38,040 bases of DNA. Source: Gammaproteobacteria bacterium. Its GTDB lineage: Bacteria; Pseudomonadota; Gammaproteobacteria; Pseudomonadales; Azotimanducaceae. Made by a program: the position numbers and the translations under genes. The notes under the pieces were generated by a model. That model made no database searches, was not told the DNA's origin, and was given only the letters and a program-made list of their open reading frames with translations. The stretch spans positions 1 through 38,040 of the forward strand of contig QJXZ01000337.1 in the NCBI GenBank assembly GCA_003248125.1, written 5' to 3'. This document shows positions 16,126 through 24,776 of this stretch, in pieces; the stretch's first letter is position 1, and each line of letters begins with the position of its first letter.

Positions 16126-17439
16126 ATGGATTTCAAGCTGCCAAAGGAACTCGTCGACTACCTGGACGAGCTCGATCTCTTCATCGACAAGGAAATCAAG
16201 CCACTCGAACAGCGCGACGACAACATGCGCTTCTTCGATCATCGCCGCGAGCACGCGCGTACCGATTGGGATAACAACGGTCTGCCGCGGCCCGAGTGGG
16301 AGACATTGCTCGGTGAGGCGCGGCAACGCGCCGACAAGGCGGGCCATCTGCGCTTCGCGTGGCCGAAGAAATACGGCGGCAAGGGCGGCTCCAATCTCTG
16401 GATGGCGGTGATTCGTGAGCACCTCGCGGCCAAGGGACTCGGGCTCCACAACGATTTGCAAACGGAACACTCGATCGTCGGCAACAACCCGTTCATCGTC
16501 ATGTTCGAGGAGTTCGCCACACCCGAGCAGTTCAAGCGGTACGGCGACGACGTCATGAACGGCCGCCTACGTACAGGCTTCGGACTCACCGAGCCGAACC
16601 ATGGCTCGGATGCGACGTTCATGGAGACACGTGCCGTGCCGGAAACGAAGAACGGCAAGTCCGGCTGGCTCGTCAACGGCGAGAAGATGTGGACCACCGG
16701 CATGCACCACGCGAACTACATCATGACGTTCGCGCGGACCTCGGGTAAGGATGGCGACGCACGAGGCATCACGTGTTTCATCGTGCCGGCGGACTCGCCG
16801 GGCGTGAAGGTCGAAGAATACCTGTGGACCTTCAACATGCCGACCGATCATCCGCGCGTATCGCTCAAGGACGTTTGGATACCGGAAGACAGCTATTGGG
16901 GTGAGATCGGCGGTGGACTGGCGATCGGGCAGAGCTTCGTGCATCAAAACCGTATCCGCCAGGCGGCGTCGTCACTCGGCGCGGCGGTCTACTGCATCAA
17001 TGAAAGTGTTGCGTATGCGCGGCAAAGGAAACCGTTCGGTAAGCCGCTGTCCAACAACCAGGCGATTCAATGGCCGCTGATCGAACTCCACACGCAAGCG
17101 CAGATGCTGCGTCTTCTCATCCGCGAAACCGCCATCGCGATCGACGAGATGCCGCACCGGGAAGTCGAGCGCACGATTTCCGACCGAGTCTCGATGTGCA
17201 ACTACATCGGCAATCGGCTGTGCTGTGATGCGGCGGATCGGGCGATGCAGGTACACGGCGGCATGGGCTATTCGCGCCACAAGCCGTTCGAGCACATCTA
17301 TCGTCACCACCGCAGGTATCGCATCACCGAAGGCTCGGAGGAGATTCAGATGCGTAAGGTCGGTGCGTATCTGTTCGGCTATGCAGGGCCCCGGAAGGAC
17401 GAGTTCACACAGCTGTATGGGCCGGCCAAGCTGTCATAG
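16126..17439 (+). CDS. acyl-CoA dehydrogenase family protein
   Basis: This FAD enzyme of 437 residues would introduce an alpha-beta double bond into an acyl-CoA thioester, passing electrons to electron-transfer flavoprotein. The middle beta-domain has the flavin segment TGFGLTEPNHGSDATFM and GEKMWTTGMHHANY. The C-terminal helical domain has RKPFGKPLSNNQAIQWPLIE and VHGGMGYSRHKPFEHIYRHHRRYRI (split around residue 395), then TEGSEEIQMRKVG, whose glutamate in TEGS is at the catalytic-base position of medium-chain enzymes. The N-terminal helical domain is somewhat long (to about 110). GAGGAGA lies at a good distance from ATG 16126. The substrate cannot be told. No other beta-oxidation gene is adjacent, so it is a single cistron next to a divergent regulator. 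Confidence 0.93.
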   Translation: MDFKLPKELVDYLDELDLFIDKEIKPLEQRDDNMRFFDHRREHARTDWDNNGLPRPEWETLLGEARQRADKAGHLRFAWPKKYGGKGGSNLWMAVIREHLAAKGLGLHNDLQTEHSIVGNNPFIVMFEEFATPEQFKRYGDDVMNGRLRTGFGLTEPNHGSDATFMETRAVPETKNGKSGWLVNGEKMWTTGMHHANYIMTFARTSGKDGDARGITCFIVPADSPGVKVEEYLWTFNMPTDHPRVSLKDVWIPEDSYWGEIGGGLAIGQSFVHQNRIRQAASSLGAAVYCINESVAYARQRKPFGKPLSNNQAIQWPLIELHTQAQMLRLLIRETAIAIDEMPHREVERTISDRVSMCNYIGNRLCCDAADRAMQVHGGMGYSRHKPFEHIYRHHRRYRITEGSEEIQMRKVGAYLFGYAGPRKDEFTQLYGPAKLS

Positions 17440-17446
17440 CGGTACA

Positions 17447-19552
17447 TCAATGCGGCGATGACGCGATTGCGTCATCGCAGCATGCCTCGTGGCCGACCAC
17501 GCCAGCGCGGTCCAGCAGCGCCCGGAAGCGCGGTTGGTCGCGATAGGCATCGAAACTTGAGACTGTCCACAGCGGCAGCCATGGGAAGTCATTTCCTTCG
17601 GCGCAAGCGAGACCAGCATCATTCGGCGTCTTCGCTAGGCACTCTCTGAATGCCACGGCTGTTTCGAAGCAGGCGTACATCTGCACTGCGTCGCCCAGGG
17701 CTGCGTACACCGAAATCACACCACGGCAGGGTCGGCCGGTCTCGCGAACACGCGCGGCAAGTCCCTCGAGAAGACCGCGCCATTCCGACCGTGCGTAGTC
17801 TTGCTGCGCGGCGCGCCCGAACGGTCCGTCGCCCGCAAGCAGCGTGACCGCGTCCCGCTCGCGTCCCGCCGCACGCAATGCGAGCCCAAGCGCCAACCGT
17901 GCGTCGTTGAGATATCCATCGGCGGTGATCTCGGGATCGGTGACCAATGTTACGGCTGTTTCGTCGTCACGGAAAATCGACGCGGCAATTGCAGCGAGCG
18001 AGTTGTGGACGATGTGTTCTGGTGGAAAACGGTGAGGCGCGAGCCGGACCTCCGTGCTCATTCGGCCGAACTCACGGCGCGCCTTTTCCCATTGGCCGAG
18101 GTTGATCAACGCGGTGAAATAGGATTCGAGCGCTTGCCCAACGTCAGCGACGGGCCGCCACGACGGTACCTGCTCGACGAGGTCAACTGCCTGTTGCCAG
18201 GCCCCTGCTCCTACGTAGAAGCCGGCGAGGTTGCCAACGGCAATAGGGTTCTGCGGATCCAGCGCTACGGCACGCTGGAAGGCATCACCGGCAGCCCACA
18301 TATCTCGCGCGTCCATGCCACGCGAAAATGTGAGTATGTAGCTGAATCCCAATCCGACCCACCCCTGCGAGTACTCGGGATCGATGGTGATCGCTTGCTC
18401 ATTGTATTCGAGCGCCTGTCGAATCTCGTCGTCACTGAGCATTGCGATCGGTTTCGAGAACTTAAGATCGAGTGCTTTGCGGTATAAGCGATAGGCGCGC
18501 TGATCGCTCGTCCCGAATCGCGCCTGGTCGATTGCGCTGCGTCCCGACACCTCGGGTGACCGTCCAAGCGTTGCCTCGATGGCGCCGACGACCGACCGCG
18601 CCACATGACGCTGCACTTCGAACATCTCGTCGGGCGCGAGATCGTACCCTGCCGACCACAACTGTTCTTGATTGGAGGTACGCAGCAGTTGCGCGGTGAC
18701 GATGGCCCTGTCCGCTGTTCCTTGCACGCTCCCACGTACGAATACGTCGGCATTCAGCCGCGTCAGGCGCTGCTGTAGATCAGGCTGCTCCTCGAATCCT
18801 CGTGGTAGCGGCTTTACCACGACCCAATCGACACGGGCTAAGTAGATCGAGAGTGATTCCGTGAGGCCGTCGGCGATCCAGCGCTGATCCGGATCGGGGC
18901 CCACACTATCGAAAGGTAGCACCGCAATTGTGATGGATGTCGGCGCGGCGTTGGGGTCCAACGTGGCTCGGCTGTAGACGAACCAGCCCAACATCCCTGC
19001 GAGCCCGAGCGCCAAGAGCGCGAGCATGAGCCGGTTGCGGTGGCGGGTCACGAACGTTGATTGACGGCGGGGGCGGGCCGAAACGGCGGCCGGGACTTCA
19101 GGCGCTAGCGGCACCACCGGCGCGATGGTGCGATAGCCGCGCTTGACGATCGTTTCCAGATAATCAGGCTGGCGAGGATCGTCGCCCAATGCACGCCGCA
19201 GTTGGTTGATGCGCCTGTGGATGGTGCTCTGTTCCACCACGCGACCGGGCCAGATGGCGTCGAGTAACTCGTCCGCGGACACGACGCGGCCGTCGTTCTC
19301 GATGAGGTAGACGAGCACATCCATCGACTTGGCATCGAGCTGCACCGACTCATTGGCGCGCGACAAGCGGTTCTGCGCCGACTGCACCAGCCAATCGCCA
19401 AAGCGATAGTCCGCCACTGAAGACTCGATATTAGCCTGCATGCTCGGCCACGCCTGGTACACGTTACCGTACGTGATCATGGCACCGCGTGCCGTGCCAG
19501 TCGATCCTCGTTGCACATTGCCCGCTGTTTGGTTCGTTGAATGACGACTCAT
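17447..19552 (-). CDS. winged-helix transmembrane regulator with TolB-N-like and TPR domains
   Basis: This is a 701-residue ToxR/CadC-like regulator. An OmpR/PhoB-type winged helix covers about residues 48-145 (FGDWLVQSAQNRLSR ... LDAKSMDVLVYLIENDGRVV ... STIHRRINQLRRALGD ... IVKRGYRTIAP). A basic stretch and one transmembrane helix follow at about 175-194. Outside is a TolB-N/FlgO-like domain (IAVLPFDSVGPDPDQRWIADGLTESLS, about 207-330), then helical TPR-like repeats to about 560. Cysteines cluster in the last 90 residues. The start ATG overlaps the stop of the upstream DUF4329 gene (ATGA), which fixes it and implies coupled translation. The regulator probably senses something handled by its partner in the periplasm. 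Confidence 0.9.
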   Translation of the reverse strand: MSRHSTNQTAGNVQRGSTGTARGAMITYGNVYQAWPSMQANIESSVADYRFGDWLVQSAQNRLSRANESVQLDAKSMDVLVYLIENDGRVVSADELLDAIWPGRVVEQSTIHRRINQLRRALGDDPRQPDYLETIVKRGYRTIAPVVPLAPEVPAAVSARPRRQSTFVTRHRNRLMLALLALGLAGMLGWFVYSRATLDPNAAPTSITIAVLPFDSVGPDPDQRWIADGLTESLSIYLARVDWVVVKPLPRGFEEQPDLQQRLTRLNADVFVRGSVQGTADRAIVTAQLLRTSNQEQLWSAGYDLAPDEMFEVQRHVARSVVGAIEATLGRSPEVSGRSAIDQARFGTSDQRAYRLYRKALDLKFSKPIAMLSDDEIRQALEYNEQAITIDPEYSQGWVGLGFSYILTFSRGMDARDMWAAGDAFQRAVALDPQNPIAVGNLAGFYVGAGAWQQAVDLVEQVPSWRPVADVGQALESYFTALINLGQWEKARREFGRMSTEVRLAPHRFPPEHIVHNSLAAIAASIFRDDETAVTLVTDPEITADGYLNDARLALGLALRAAGRERDAVTLLAGDGPFGRAAQQDYARSEWRGLLEGLAARVRETGRPCRGVISVYAALGDAVQMYACFETAVAFRECLAKTPNDAGLACAEGNDFPWLPLWTVSSFDAYRDQPRFRALLDRAGVVGHEACCDDAIASSPH
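17451..17482. terminator. strong hairpin between convergent genes, inside the 3' end of the regulator gene
   Basis: GCGATGACGC and GCGTCATCGC form a perfect 10-base stem around GATT, extended outward by TGC/GCA after one mismatch. It begins 11 bases after the acyl-CoA dehydrogenase stop. It also encodes residues of the C-terminal tail of the convergent winged-helix/TPR protein. There is no T-run, so it may act as an mRNA-end stabiliser or a factor-assisted terminator. Confidence 0.5.
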
Positions 19553-20184
19553 CTGGTAGCGAAAGTGATGTCTTCGCCGATCCTCTTCTCGAGCAACTCG
19601 CCAGCGCTGATGCCTTTGCGCAGGCGCACGATTGATTTCGGTGTCGGCAGGTCCAAGTAGCGAACGCCGGGGCGATAGACGCGGAGTTCTCCTAGGTGAT
19701 TCGCCATGAAGATGGGTTTGCCGATAGCTTCCGCCGACATAGTGTCAGCCACGCTGAAGAACTCGCGGTGTTTGCCACGTGCACCGTGCGTGTGCCAAAG
19801 CGCCGTTAGTACGCAGTCATTGGGAATCAGTATCGAGTATCGAACCGGCGCCTGACCTACTTCTCCCACGCCGTGTGTGTAGAAGTAGCTTCGCTCCTGG
19901 CAGTGCAGGATTCCGCCCACGTGCTCGCGGTTGGTTGCAACAGAATCGGGGTTGAAGCGGTGACTCGCGGCGGTGACGGCGCCGAGTTCCGAGTCGAACC
20001 CGGAGCCGGGCACCATTGAATCGGTCACCACTTGCGTCACGACATCGACGTTGTTCGAGACCTCGATCGTCGCGATTCGAGCGCGTGGCAACAGCGACAT
20101 CGTGGCAGCCCCGATGAACGCACCGACCACGAGCGCAACCGCGAGGGTTGTCCAGGGTGCGGGTTGGGGCCGAGCCGCGGGCAT
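19549..20184 (-). CDS. membrane-anchored DUF4329 protein (JAMM-like motif)
   Basis: The 211-residue protein has one N-terminal membrane helix (about 11-32, LAVALVVGAFIGAATMSLL), and the rest is probably periplasmic. The C-terminal half matches DUF4329 as I know it: LTALWHTHG, then FFSVADTMSAEAIGKPIFMA, then GELRVYRPG. The residues E87, H131, H133, S144 and D147 line up with the metal-protease order E-HxH-SxxD of JAMM/MPN proteins. The gap between the second histidine and serine is 10 rather than the usual 7, so peptidase activity is only a guess. CGGAG precedes ATG 20184. Its stop overlaps the start of a winged-helix/TPR regulator, so the two likely act together. Confidence 0.7.
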   Translation of the reverse strand: MPAARPQPAPWTTLAVALVVGAFIGAATMSLLPRARIATIEVSNNVDVVTQVVTDSMVPGSGFDSELGAVTAASHRFNPDSVATNREHVGGILHCQERSYFYTHGVGEVGQAPVRYSILIPNDCVLTALWHTHGARGKHREFFSVADTMSAEAIGKPIFMANHLGELRVYRPGVRYLDLPTPKSIVRLRKGISAGELLEKRIGEDITFATR

Positions 20185-20239
20185 GGAGCACTCCGTTCAG
20201 AACCCGGAGCATTGGGTCCGACCGCGGCCGGAGTCCTCC

Positions 20240-20261
20240 TATCCGGCTCCTATCGGGCTCC
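20240..20261 (-). repeat. tandem 11-bp direct repeat upstream of the DUF4329-regulator operon
   Basis: Read on the plus strand, TATCCGGCTCC (20240-20250) and TATCGGGCTCC (20251-20261) are adjacent 11-base units differing at one base, preceded by GGAGTCCTCC. They lie about 56 bases upstream of the DUF4329 start. OmpR/PhoB-type winged helices bind tandem 11-base half-sites, and the operon encodes such a protein, so this is a candidate autoregulatory operator. Confidence 0.4.
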
Positions 20262-20380
20262 AATCGCACTGCGGTGCCTCTCCGCCACGTTTCACCGACG
20301 GTGGGGCCAGGGGTGATCGGCGTGCTCGCGTTGCGCAGTTACCGTGCCGGCGAAGCGGCCCGGACGTTCTGTGTGGCGCA

Positions 20381-22096
20381 TCAGGTTGCGGGCGGCTGCC
20401 AGGGCATCCCGACCTCGAAACGAATGGCTGCCAGCTGCGCTGGCGCCAGCCCGTTGGCTTCGAGGAACGGTAGCCAACGTGGGTCGTTGCGTAAGTCGTC
20501 GAACCAGATGCTCTTGAGATCGTCGCCCAACCACGCATATGAGACCTCCGATGCCCGCCGCAGCCACTCGAACGCTCGGTCGCGCTCTTCCCGAAAAGCG
20601 AAGATGCTCGCGATACCGGCGGGATGATCATCGCCGTGACGTTCGATTGCATCGGCGAGCGCTTGGTCCGCAGCAATCCGGTCGCCCTGCGCAAACTCGA
20701 TACGTGCGAGCCCAATGGAGCGCTCGTCGGATTGGCGTTCGCGTTCGATCTCCGAACGTGCCGCCGCAAGTTCACCGAGGCCCACTAGTGCCTCACCGAT
20801 TGAGGCATGTGCGCCCGGGCGGTCCGGATTGAGTTCCAGCACGGTCTTGAACGATGCCATTCCATCTCGCCAATTCCGCCGCGCGAGATATCGAATACCT
20901 TGGTTCCACCAAGCGGGAACCGAGAGTGGATCGCACGAGATTTCGTACTTGCCCAGCTCGATGGCTTCGTCGATGCGGTCGAGATTGAACAGAAGCGCCG
21001 CGGCGCGGCCGACGATCCAGGGATCGGTCGGCTGTAGCGCAAGAGCGCGTTCCATACGCCGGGCCGCGGATTCGAGATCACGGTTGACGAAAATATCCAG
21101 CCAAGCCGCGTGTGCGTGGGCAGGTGCGTAGTTGGGTTCGATGCTCAAGGCTTGTTCGATCATCGAGCGCGATCTTGCAAACGCGTCGATTTCGCCAAGC
21201 GCGCGCATGTTGCCCTGTCGGAAGAGGTTCACTGCAAGGCCAGTCAGTGCGGCTACGTATCTAGGCTCGATTGCGAGCGCGCTTTCATAGAGCGATTGGG
21301 CATTTTGGATCGCGTCGCGATCGCCCAGATCGCTGGCGTGCCGCGCACGCAGATAGAGTGTGTAAGCCTCGATTGGGACCTGTTCCGTCTTCATCGGCCG
21401 AACGAGCGTCGCTTTCAGCTTGTCGACGACGTGCACTGCGATCTCGTCCTGAATCGCCAGAATGTCGTCGATTGCGCGATCGTAGCGTTCCGACCAGAGG
21501 TGGCGATCACTGCGCGCATCGATGAGCTTGATACTGATGCGAACGCGGTCTCCCGATAGCCGCACTGAACCATCCAGTACGTACGCAACACCGAGTCGAC
21601 GTGCGATTTCGGGTAACGCGATATGCTGGCCCTTGAACGCAAACGCCGATGCCCGCGAGATCACGCGCAGCTCCGGCACCGCGACGAGCATGTTGAGCAG
21701 CTCCTCGGCGATACCGTCCGAGAAATATTCCTGATCGCCAGTGGGTGAGAGGTCGCTGAACGGAAGTACGGCGATCGAGCGATCTGTGGTTTTGGACGCG
21801 CCATCGCCGGCGTGGCCTTCATCTGGAGCTGTTCGGGGCGCCATTGGTTGCTCGCGCTTGAGCCCCTGTGGCGTCAGCTCATACAACCAAGTGACGGCCA
21901 GAGCTGGAACGAAACCTATGGCGAACACGACGACAGTGATGCGGGCGGGCGTATCGTCGAATCCGAACAACGGGAAGATCGTCTCCGCGACCTGGACCAC
22001 CACCCATGCGATCACCGGGTAGGCGGTCGCGACGCGATAGACCTTGCGCCGCTTGAGTTCAGTCCACAGCGACAAGGTCGCGTCCGATGCAGCCAT
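20381..22096 (-). CDS. membrane TPR protein with TolB-N/FlgO-like domain
   Basis: This 571-residue protein is related to the two neighbouring regulators but has no winged helix. It opens with ELKRRKVYRVATAYPVIAWVVVQ (split, about 13-36) and has two membrane helices at about 22-42 and 51-72. From about residue 107 comes a TolB-N/FlgO-like domain (IAVLPFSDLSPTGDQEYFSDGIAEELLN ... GVAYVLDGSVR ... DRHLWSERYDRAIDDILAIQDEIA). TPR-like repeats run from about 235 to 500 (ALAIEPRYVAALTGLAVNLFRQG). Such proteins are often annotated as adenylate-cyclase-like or TPR proteins; no cyclase domain is present. Its role is unknown, perhaps a scaffold or signalling partner. It lies between the serine hydrolase and the DUF4329 gene, all on the same strand. 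Confidence 0.85.
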   Translation of the reverse strand: MAASDATLSLWTELKRRKVYRVATAYPVIAWVVVQVAETIFPLFGFDDTPARITVVVFAIGFVPALAVTWLYELTPQGLKREQPMAPRTAPDEGHAGDGASKTTDRSIAVLPFSDLSPTGDQEYFSDGIAEELLNMLVAVPELRVISRASAFAFKGQHIALPEIARRLGVAYVLDGSVRLSGDRVRISIKLIDARSDRHLWSERYDRAIDDILAIQDEIAVHVVDKLKATLVRPMKTEQVPIEAYTLYLRARHASDLGDRDAIQNAQSLYESALAIEPRYVAALTGLAVNLFRQGNMRALGEIDAFARSRSMIEQALSIEPNYAPAHAHAAWLDIFVNRDLESAARRMERALALQPTDPWIVGRAAALLFNLDRIDEAIELGKYEISCDPLSVPAWWNQGIRYLARRNWRDGMASFKTVLELNPDRPGAHASIGEALVGLGELAAARSEIERERQSDERSIGLARIEFAQGDRIAADQALADAIERHGDDHPAGIASIFAFREERDRAFEWLRRASEVSYAWLGDDLKSIWFDDLRNDPRWLPFLEANGLAPAQLAAIRFEVGMPWQPPAT

Positions 22097-22149
22097 GAAG
22101 TGACCGGTGGAGAGAAGCCACGGCGCGGGGAGCCGGAGACACTAGCGGG

Positions 22150-23286
22150 TCACAAGCACTGGTAGAACGCCTTGCTGAGGCTGCCACCGCGCGAGTCGCC
22201 GACGATCGCGTTCTTCATCTGATTCATCACGTATGACATGCACACGTGTGCGTCCTGATCGATGACGATGATGGAACCACCGGCGCCAGCCCAGAACATC
22301 GCCCGATCGTTGGGCGACAACGGCATGAAGGCGCTTGGAAACGCATAACCTAGACCGAATTTGATGGGCAACATGAGTACCGCATCGCGACCATCGGTCT
22401 GCACCTCCTGAATGCGCCGACAGCCAGCTTCGGACATGAGTTCGACGCCGAACGCCTTGCCGCCGTTGGCAAGCACGGTCTGAGCGCGCACCACTGCGCG
22501 CGCATTGCCGTGACCGTTTGCCGCCGGAATCTCGGCACGACGCCAGCCTGCCGAGTTAGCCACGCCGGTTTCCATGCCGGCGCTAGTGAATACGCGGATG
22601 GGAATGGACTTGGGATCCAGCGCAGCGAATGCACTGCGTTCAGGTGGGGCGGATACGGGAATGATGTCGGCAATGCGGCCGAGGTCGTGATCCGCGACGC
22701 CGATGTGAAAGTCGGCACGCAGCGGACTTGCGATCTCTTCGCGAAAAAATGTACCCAGACTACGACCGGTAATCCGGCGCACCACCTCGCCGATCAAGAA
22801 CCCCTGCGTAACCGCGTGATAGCCGCTCTTCGAACCGGGTTCCCACCATGGCGCCTGGCGAGCCAAATTGTCGACGCACAGATCCCAGTCGTAGAGATCA
22901 TTTGTATCGATCTTCGGCTCGAAGCCTGGCACGCCGGCAGAGTGACTCATGAAATGCCGCACCTCGGTCCTTTCTTTGCCGTTTTGTGCGTATTCAGGCC
23001 AGTACTTGGCGACCGGCGCGTGGAAGTCGAGTTCGCCGCGATCGGCGAGCAACAGCGCACACAAGAACGACATGGTCTTGGTGGTCGAGTAGACACAGAC
23101 GATGGTGTCGCGCTCCCACGGCAGCGACTTGGCTGCGTCGCGATGACCCGCCCAGAGATCGACCACGAACTCACCTTCGATGGTCGCGGCGAAGCTCGCC
23201 CCTACATCGCCATGTTCGGTGAAATTCCTTTCGAAGGCTTCGCGTACCGGGGCAAACCGCTCGTCACAGGTGCCATGGATTTGCAA
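22150..23286 (-). CDS. beta-lactamase-family serine hydrolase
   Basis: This is a 378-residue protein of the class C beta-lactamase/DD-peptidase/esterase superfamily. The nucleophile motif SxxK is STTK (S67-K70). The YxN equivalent is YHA (Y156), which in this family is often found in EstB-like esterases. The third motif region is near GHGNARAV and FWAGAGGS. No signal peptide is seen, so it is probably cytoplasmic and more likely an esterase or lactonase than a resistance enzyme. It starts with TTG; GAGGGA lies about 6 bases upstream on the transcript and supports this start. It diverges from an alpha/beta hydrolase gene across 83 bases, and both may belong to ester catabolism. Confidence 0.88.
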   Translation of the reverse strand: MQIHGTCDERFAPVREAFERNFTEHGDVGASFAATIEGEFVVDLWAGHRDAAKSLPWERDTIVCVYSTTKTMSFLCALLLADRGELDFHAPVAKYWPEYAQNGKERTEVRHFMSHSAGVPGFEPKIDTNDLYDWDLCVDNLARQAPWWEPGSKSGYHAVTQGFLIGEVVRRITGRSLGTFFREEIASPLRADFHIGVADHDLGRIADIIPVSAPPERSAFAALDPKSIPIRVFTSAGMETGVANSAGWRRAEIPAANGHGNARAVVRAQTVLANGGKAFGVELMSEAGCRRIQEVQTDGRDAVLMLPIKFGLGYAFPSAFMPLSPNDRAMFWAGAGGSIIVIDQDAHVCMSYVMNQMKNAIVGDSRGGSLSKAFYQCL

Positions 23287-23369
23287 TTGCGTCCCTCGGG
23301 TCGAAAGGCAGCGACGTTAGCAGCAAGGTTGAACGGAGAAAAGCGCGCCGCCATGGTAGCCTGGCCGGT

Positions 23370-24242
23370 GTGAAACGCGCCGTCACCATCATCAGCGAAG
23401 GCGTTAGGCTCGCGGCCGATCTGTTCGTGCCAGACGATTTGGCAGTCCGTGAGCGACGCGCCGCCATTCTTCTGTGCCATGGCTGGGGTGGGCCGAAGTC
23501 ACACCTGAGCGCCACCTATGCACCGTACTTCGCAGCCGCGGGCTTCGTTTGTCTCACCTTCGACTATCGCGGTTGGTTCGAAAGCGACGCGAGACTCTTG
23601 ACCCTCGACCCGCAACCAGCGGTCGATGCCGATGGCTACATGATCGTGCGTGCCAAGCCGGTACGCGAGGTGGTCGATCCGTTCGATCAGGTTCGCGACA
23701 TCCACAACGTGCTCGACTATCTGCTCTCCGAGCCCAGCGTCGATCCCGACCGACTCGGTCTCTGGGGTTCGAGCTTCGGCGGCGGCCACGTGCTGCACGT
23801 GGCAGGCACGGATCCACGCATCAAGGCGGTGGTCAGTCAAGTACCCGGGATGGGTCAAGCCGTCGATGCCAATGGCTATCCGGCCGTACCGGACGAGGCG
23901 CGCGCGGTCGGCAATGCCCTCGCGCGCGGTGACTGCGAGGTGGTGCCACGACCAGCGGATATGCCCGACTCATTGCGTGGCGTTGGCGATGTACGCACCT
24001 TGTGGCGATACCTACCGCGGGTCGCTGCGCGCAACATCCGCGTGCCGACGCTCATCATCGATCAGGAGATCGAGGAGTACGGTGGTCGTGAGAACTCCGG
24101 GCTCGCCGCCAAGGCCGCGATCCCTTCGACCACCCGAGTGGCATATCACGTCTTTCCAGGCACGCACTACGACGTCTACTCGAAGAATTACGAGGCGAGT
24201 GCGACGCTTGCCCGCGACTGGTTTCTCGAACACTTGGCATAG
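23370..24242 (+). CDS. alpha/beta hydrolase
   Basis: This 290-residue cytoplasmic hydrolase has the lipase-like order HGWGGP (oxyanion region, about 37-42), DYRGWFES (65-72) and the nucleophile elbow GSSFGG with S135. The catalytic histidine is probably in GTHYDVY near residue 265, and an acidic residue lies in LIIDQEIEEYGG. The length and the RGWFES loop resemble the dienelactone-hydrolase/X-Pro peptidase-like branch used on small esters. The start is GTG 23370, giving the opening MKRAVTIISEGVRLAADLF. It is divergent from the serine hydrolase and followed after 12 bases by a VOC-family gene, probably in one transcript. The substrate is unknown. Confidence 0.9.
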   Translation: MKRAVTIISEGVRLAADLFVPDDLAVRERRAAILLCHGWGGPKSHLSATYAPYFAAAGFVCLTFDYRGWFESDARLLTLDPQPAVDADGYMIVRAKPVREVVDPFDQVRDIHNVLDYLLSEPSVDPDRLGLWGSSFGGGHVLHVAGTDPRIKAVVSQVPGMGQAVDANGYPAVPDEARAVGNALARGDCEVVPRPADMPDSLRGVGDVRTLWRYLPRVAARNIRVPTLIIDQEIEEYGGRENSGLAAKAAIPSTTRVAYHVFPGTHYDVYSKNYEASATLARDWFLEHLA

Positions 24243-24254
24243 GAGGTATTGCAC

Positions 24255-24776
24255 ATGTCTTTTCATCACCTTGCGATTGCGACCCGCGACATGCCCGCAA
24301 CGCATGCGTTCTATTCGGCTGCGATGGGATTCGATTTGGTGCGCGTGGAGAAGGCCCGTGCGCCGACCGGCGGTTGGGCCAAGCACTTCTTCTACGACAC
24401 CGGCAATGGCGAGATGATGGCATTTTGGGAGCTGCACGACGATTCGATTCCGAAGGACTTCGCCACCTCGATCTCGGAAGGCTTGGGTCTACCGCAGTGG
24501 ACCAATCACATTGCCTTCGCGGCCACTGACCTCGAGGATCTCGCACAGAAGCGTGATCGGTTGCGGCGCGCCGGCCATCGCGTGATGGAACTCGATCACC
24601 ATTGGTGCACGTCGATCTACGCGACCGATCCGAACGGCATCATGGTGGAATTCTGCGTGACTACGGCAGCCTTCACGGCCGCCGATGCGGAGAAAGCGTT
24701 GTCCGCGGTGAACAGCGACGAACTACCAGACGATCCGCCGCCGATCCGCACGATGTGGGAGCCGCTGACGGCCTAG
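24255..24776 (+). CDS. VOC-family (glyoxalase/dioxygenase fold) protein
   Basis: This protein of 173 residues has the vicinal-oxygen-chelate fold. The first beta-alpha-beta module starts FHHLAIATRDMPATHAFYSAAMGFDLV. A second starts TNHIAFAATDLEDLAQKRDRL and ends IYATDPNGIMVEFCV. Metal ligands would be the histidines in HHLAI and NHIAF and the glutamate in VEFCV. Such proteins act as glyoxalases, extradiol dioxygenases or isomerases; this one is not assignable. ATG 24255 is preferred over TTG 24249 because AGGAGG (24241-24246) is 8 bases from the ATG but only 2 from the TTG. The 3' end overlaps the convergent pheC-like gene by four bases. Confidence 0.9.
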   Translation: MSFHHLAIATRDMPATHAFYSAAMGFDLVRVEKARAPTGGWAKHFFYDTGNGEMMAFWELHDDSIPKDFATSISEGLGLPQWTNHIAFAATDLEDLAQKRDRLRRAGHRVMELDHHWCTSIYATDPNGIMVEFCVTTAAFTAADAEKALSAVNSDELPDDPPPIRTMWEPLTA

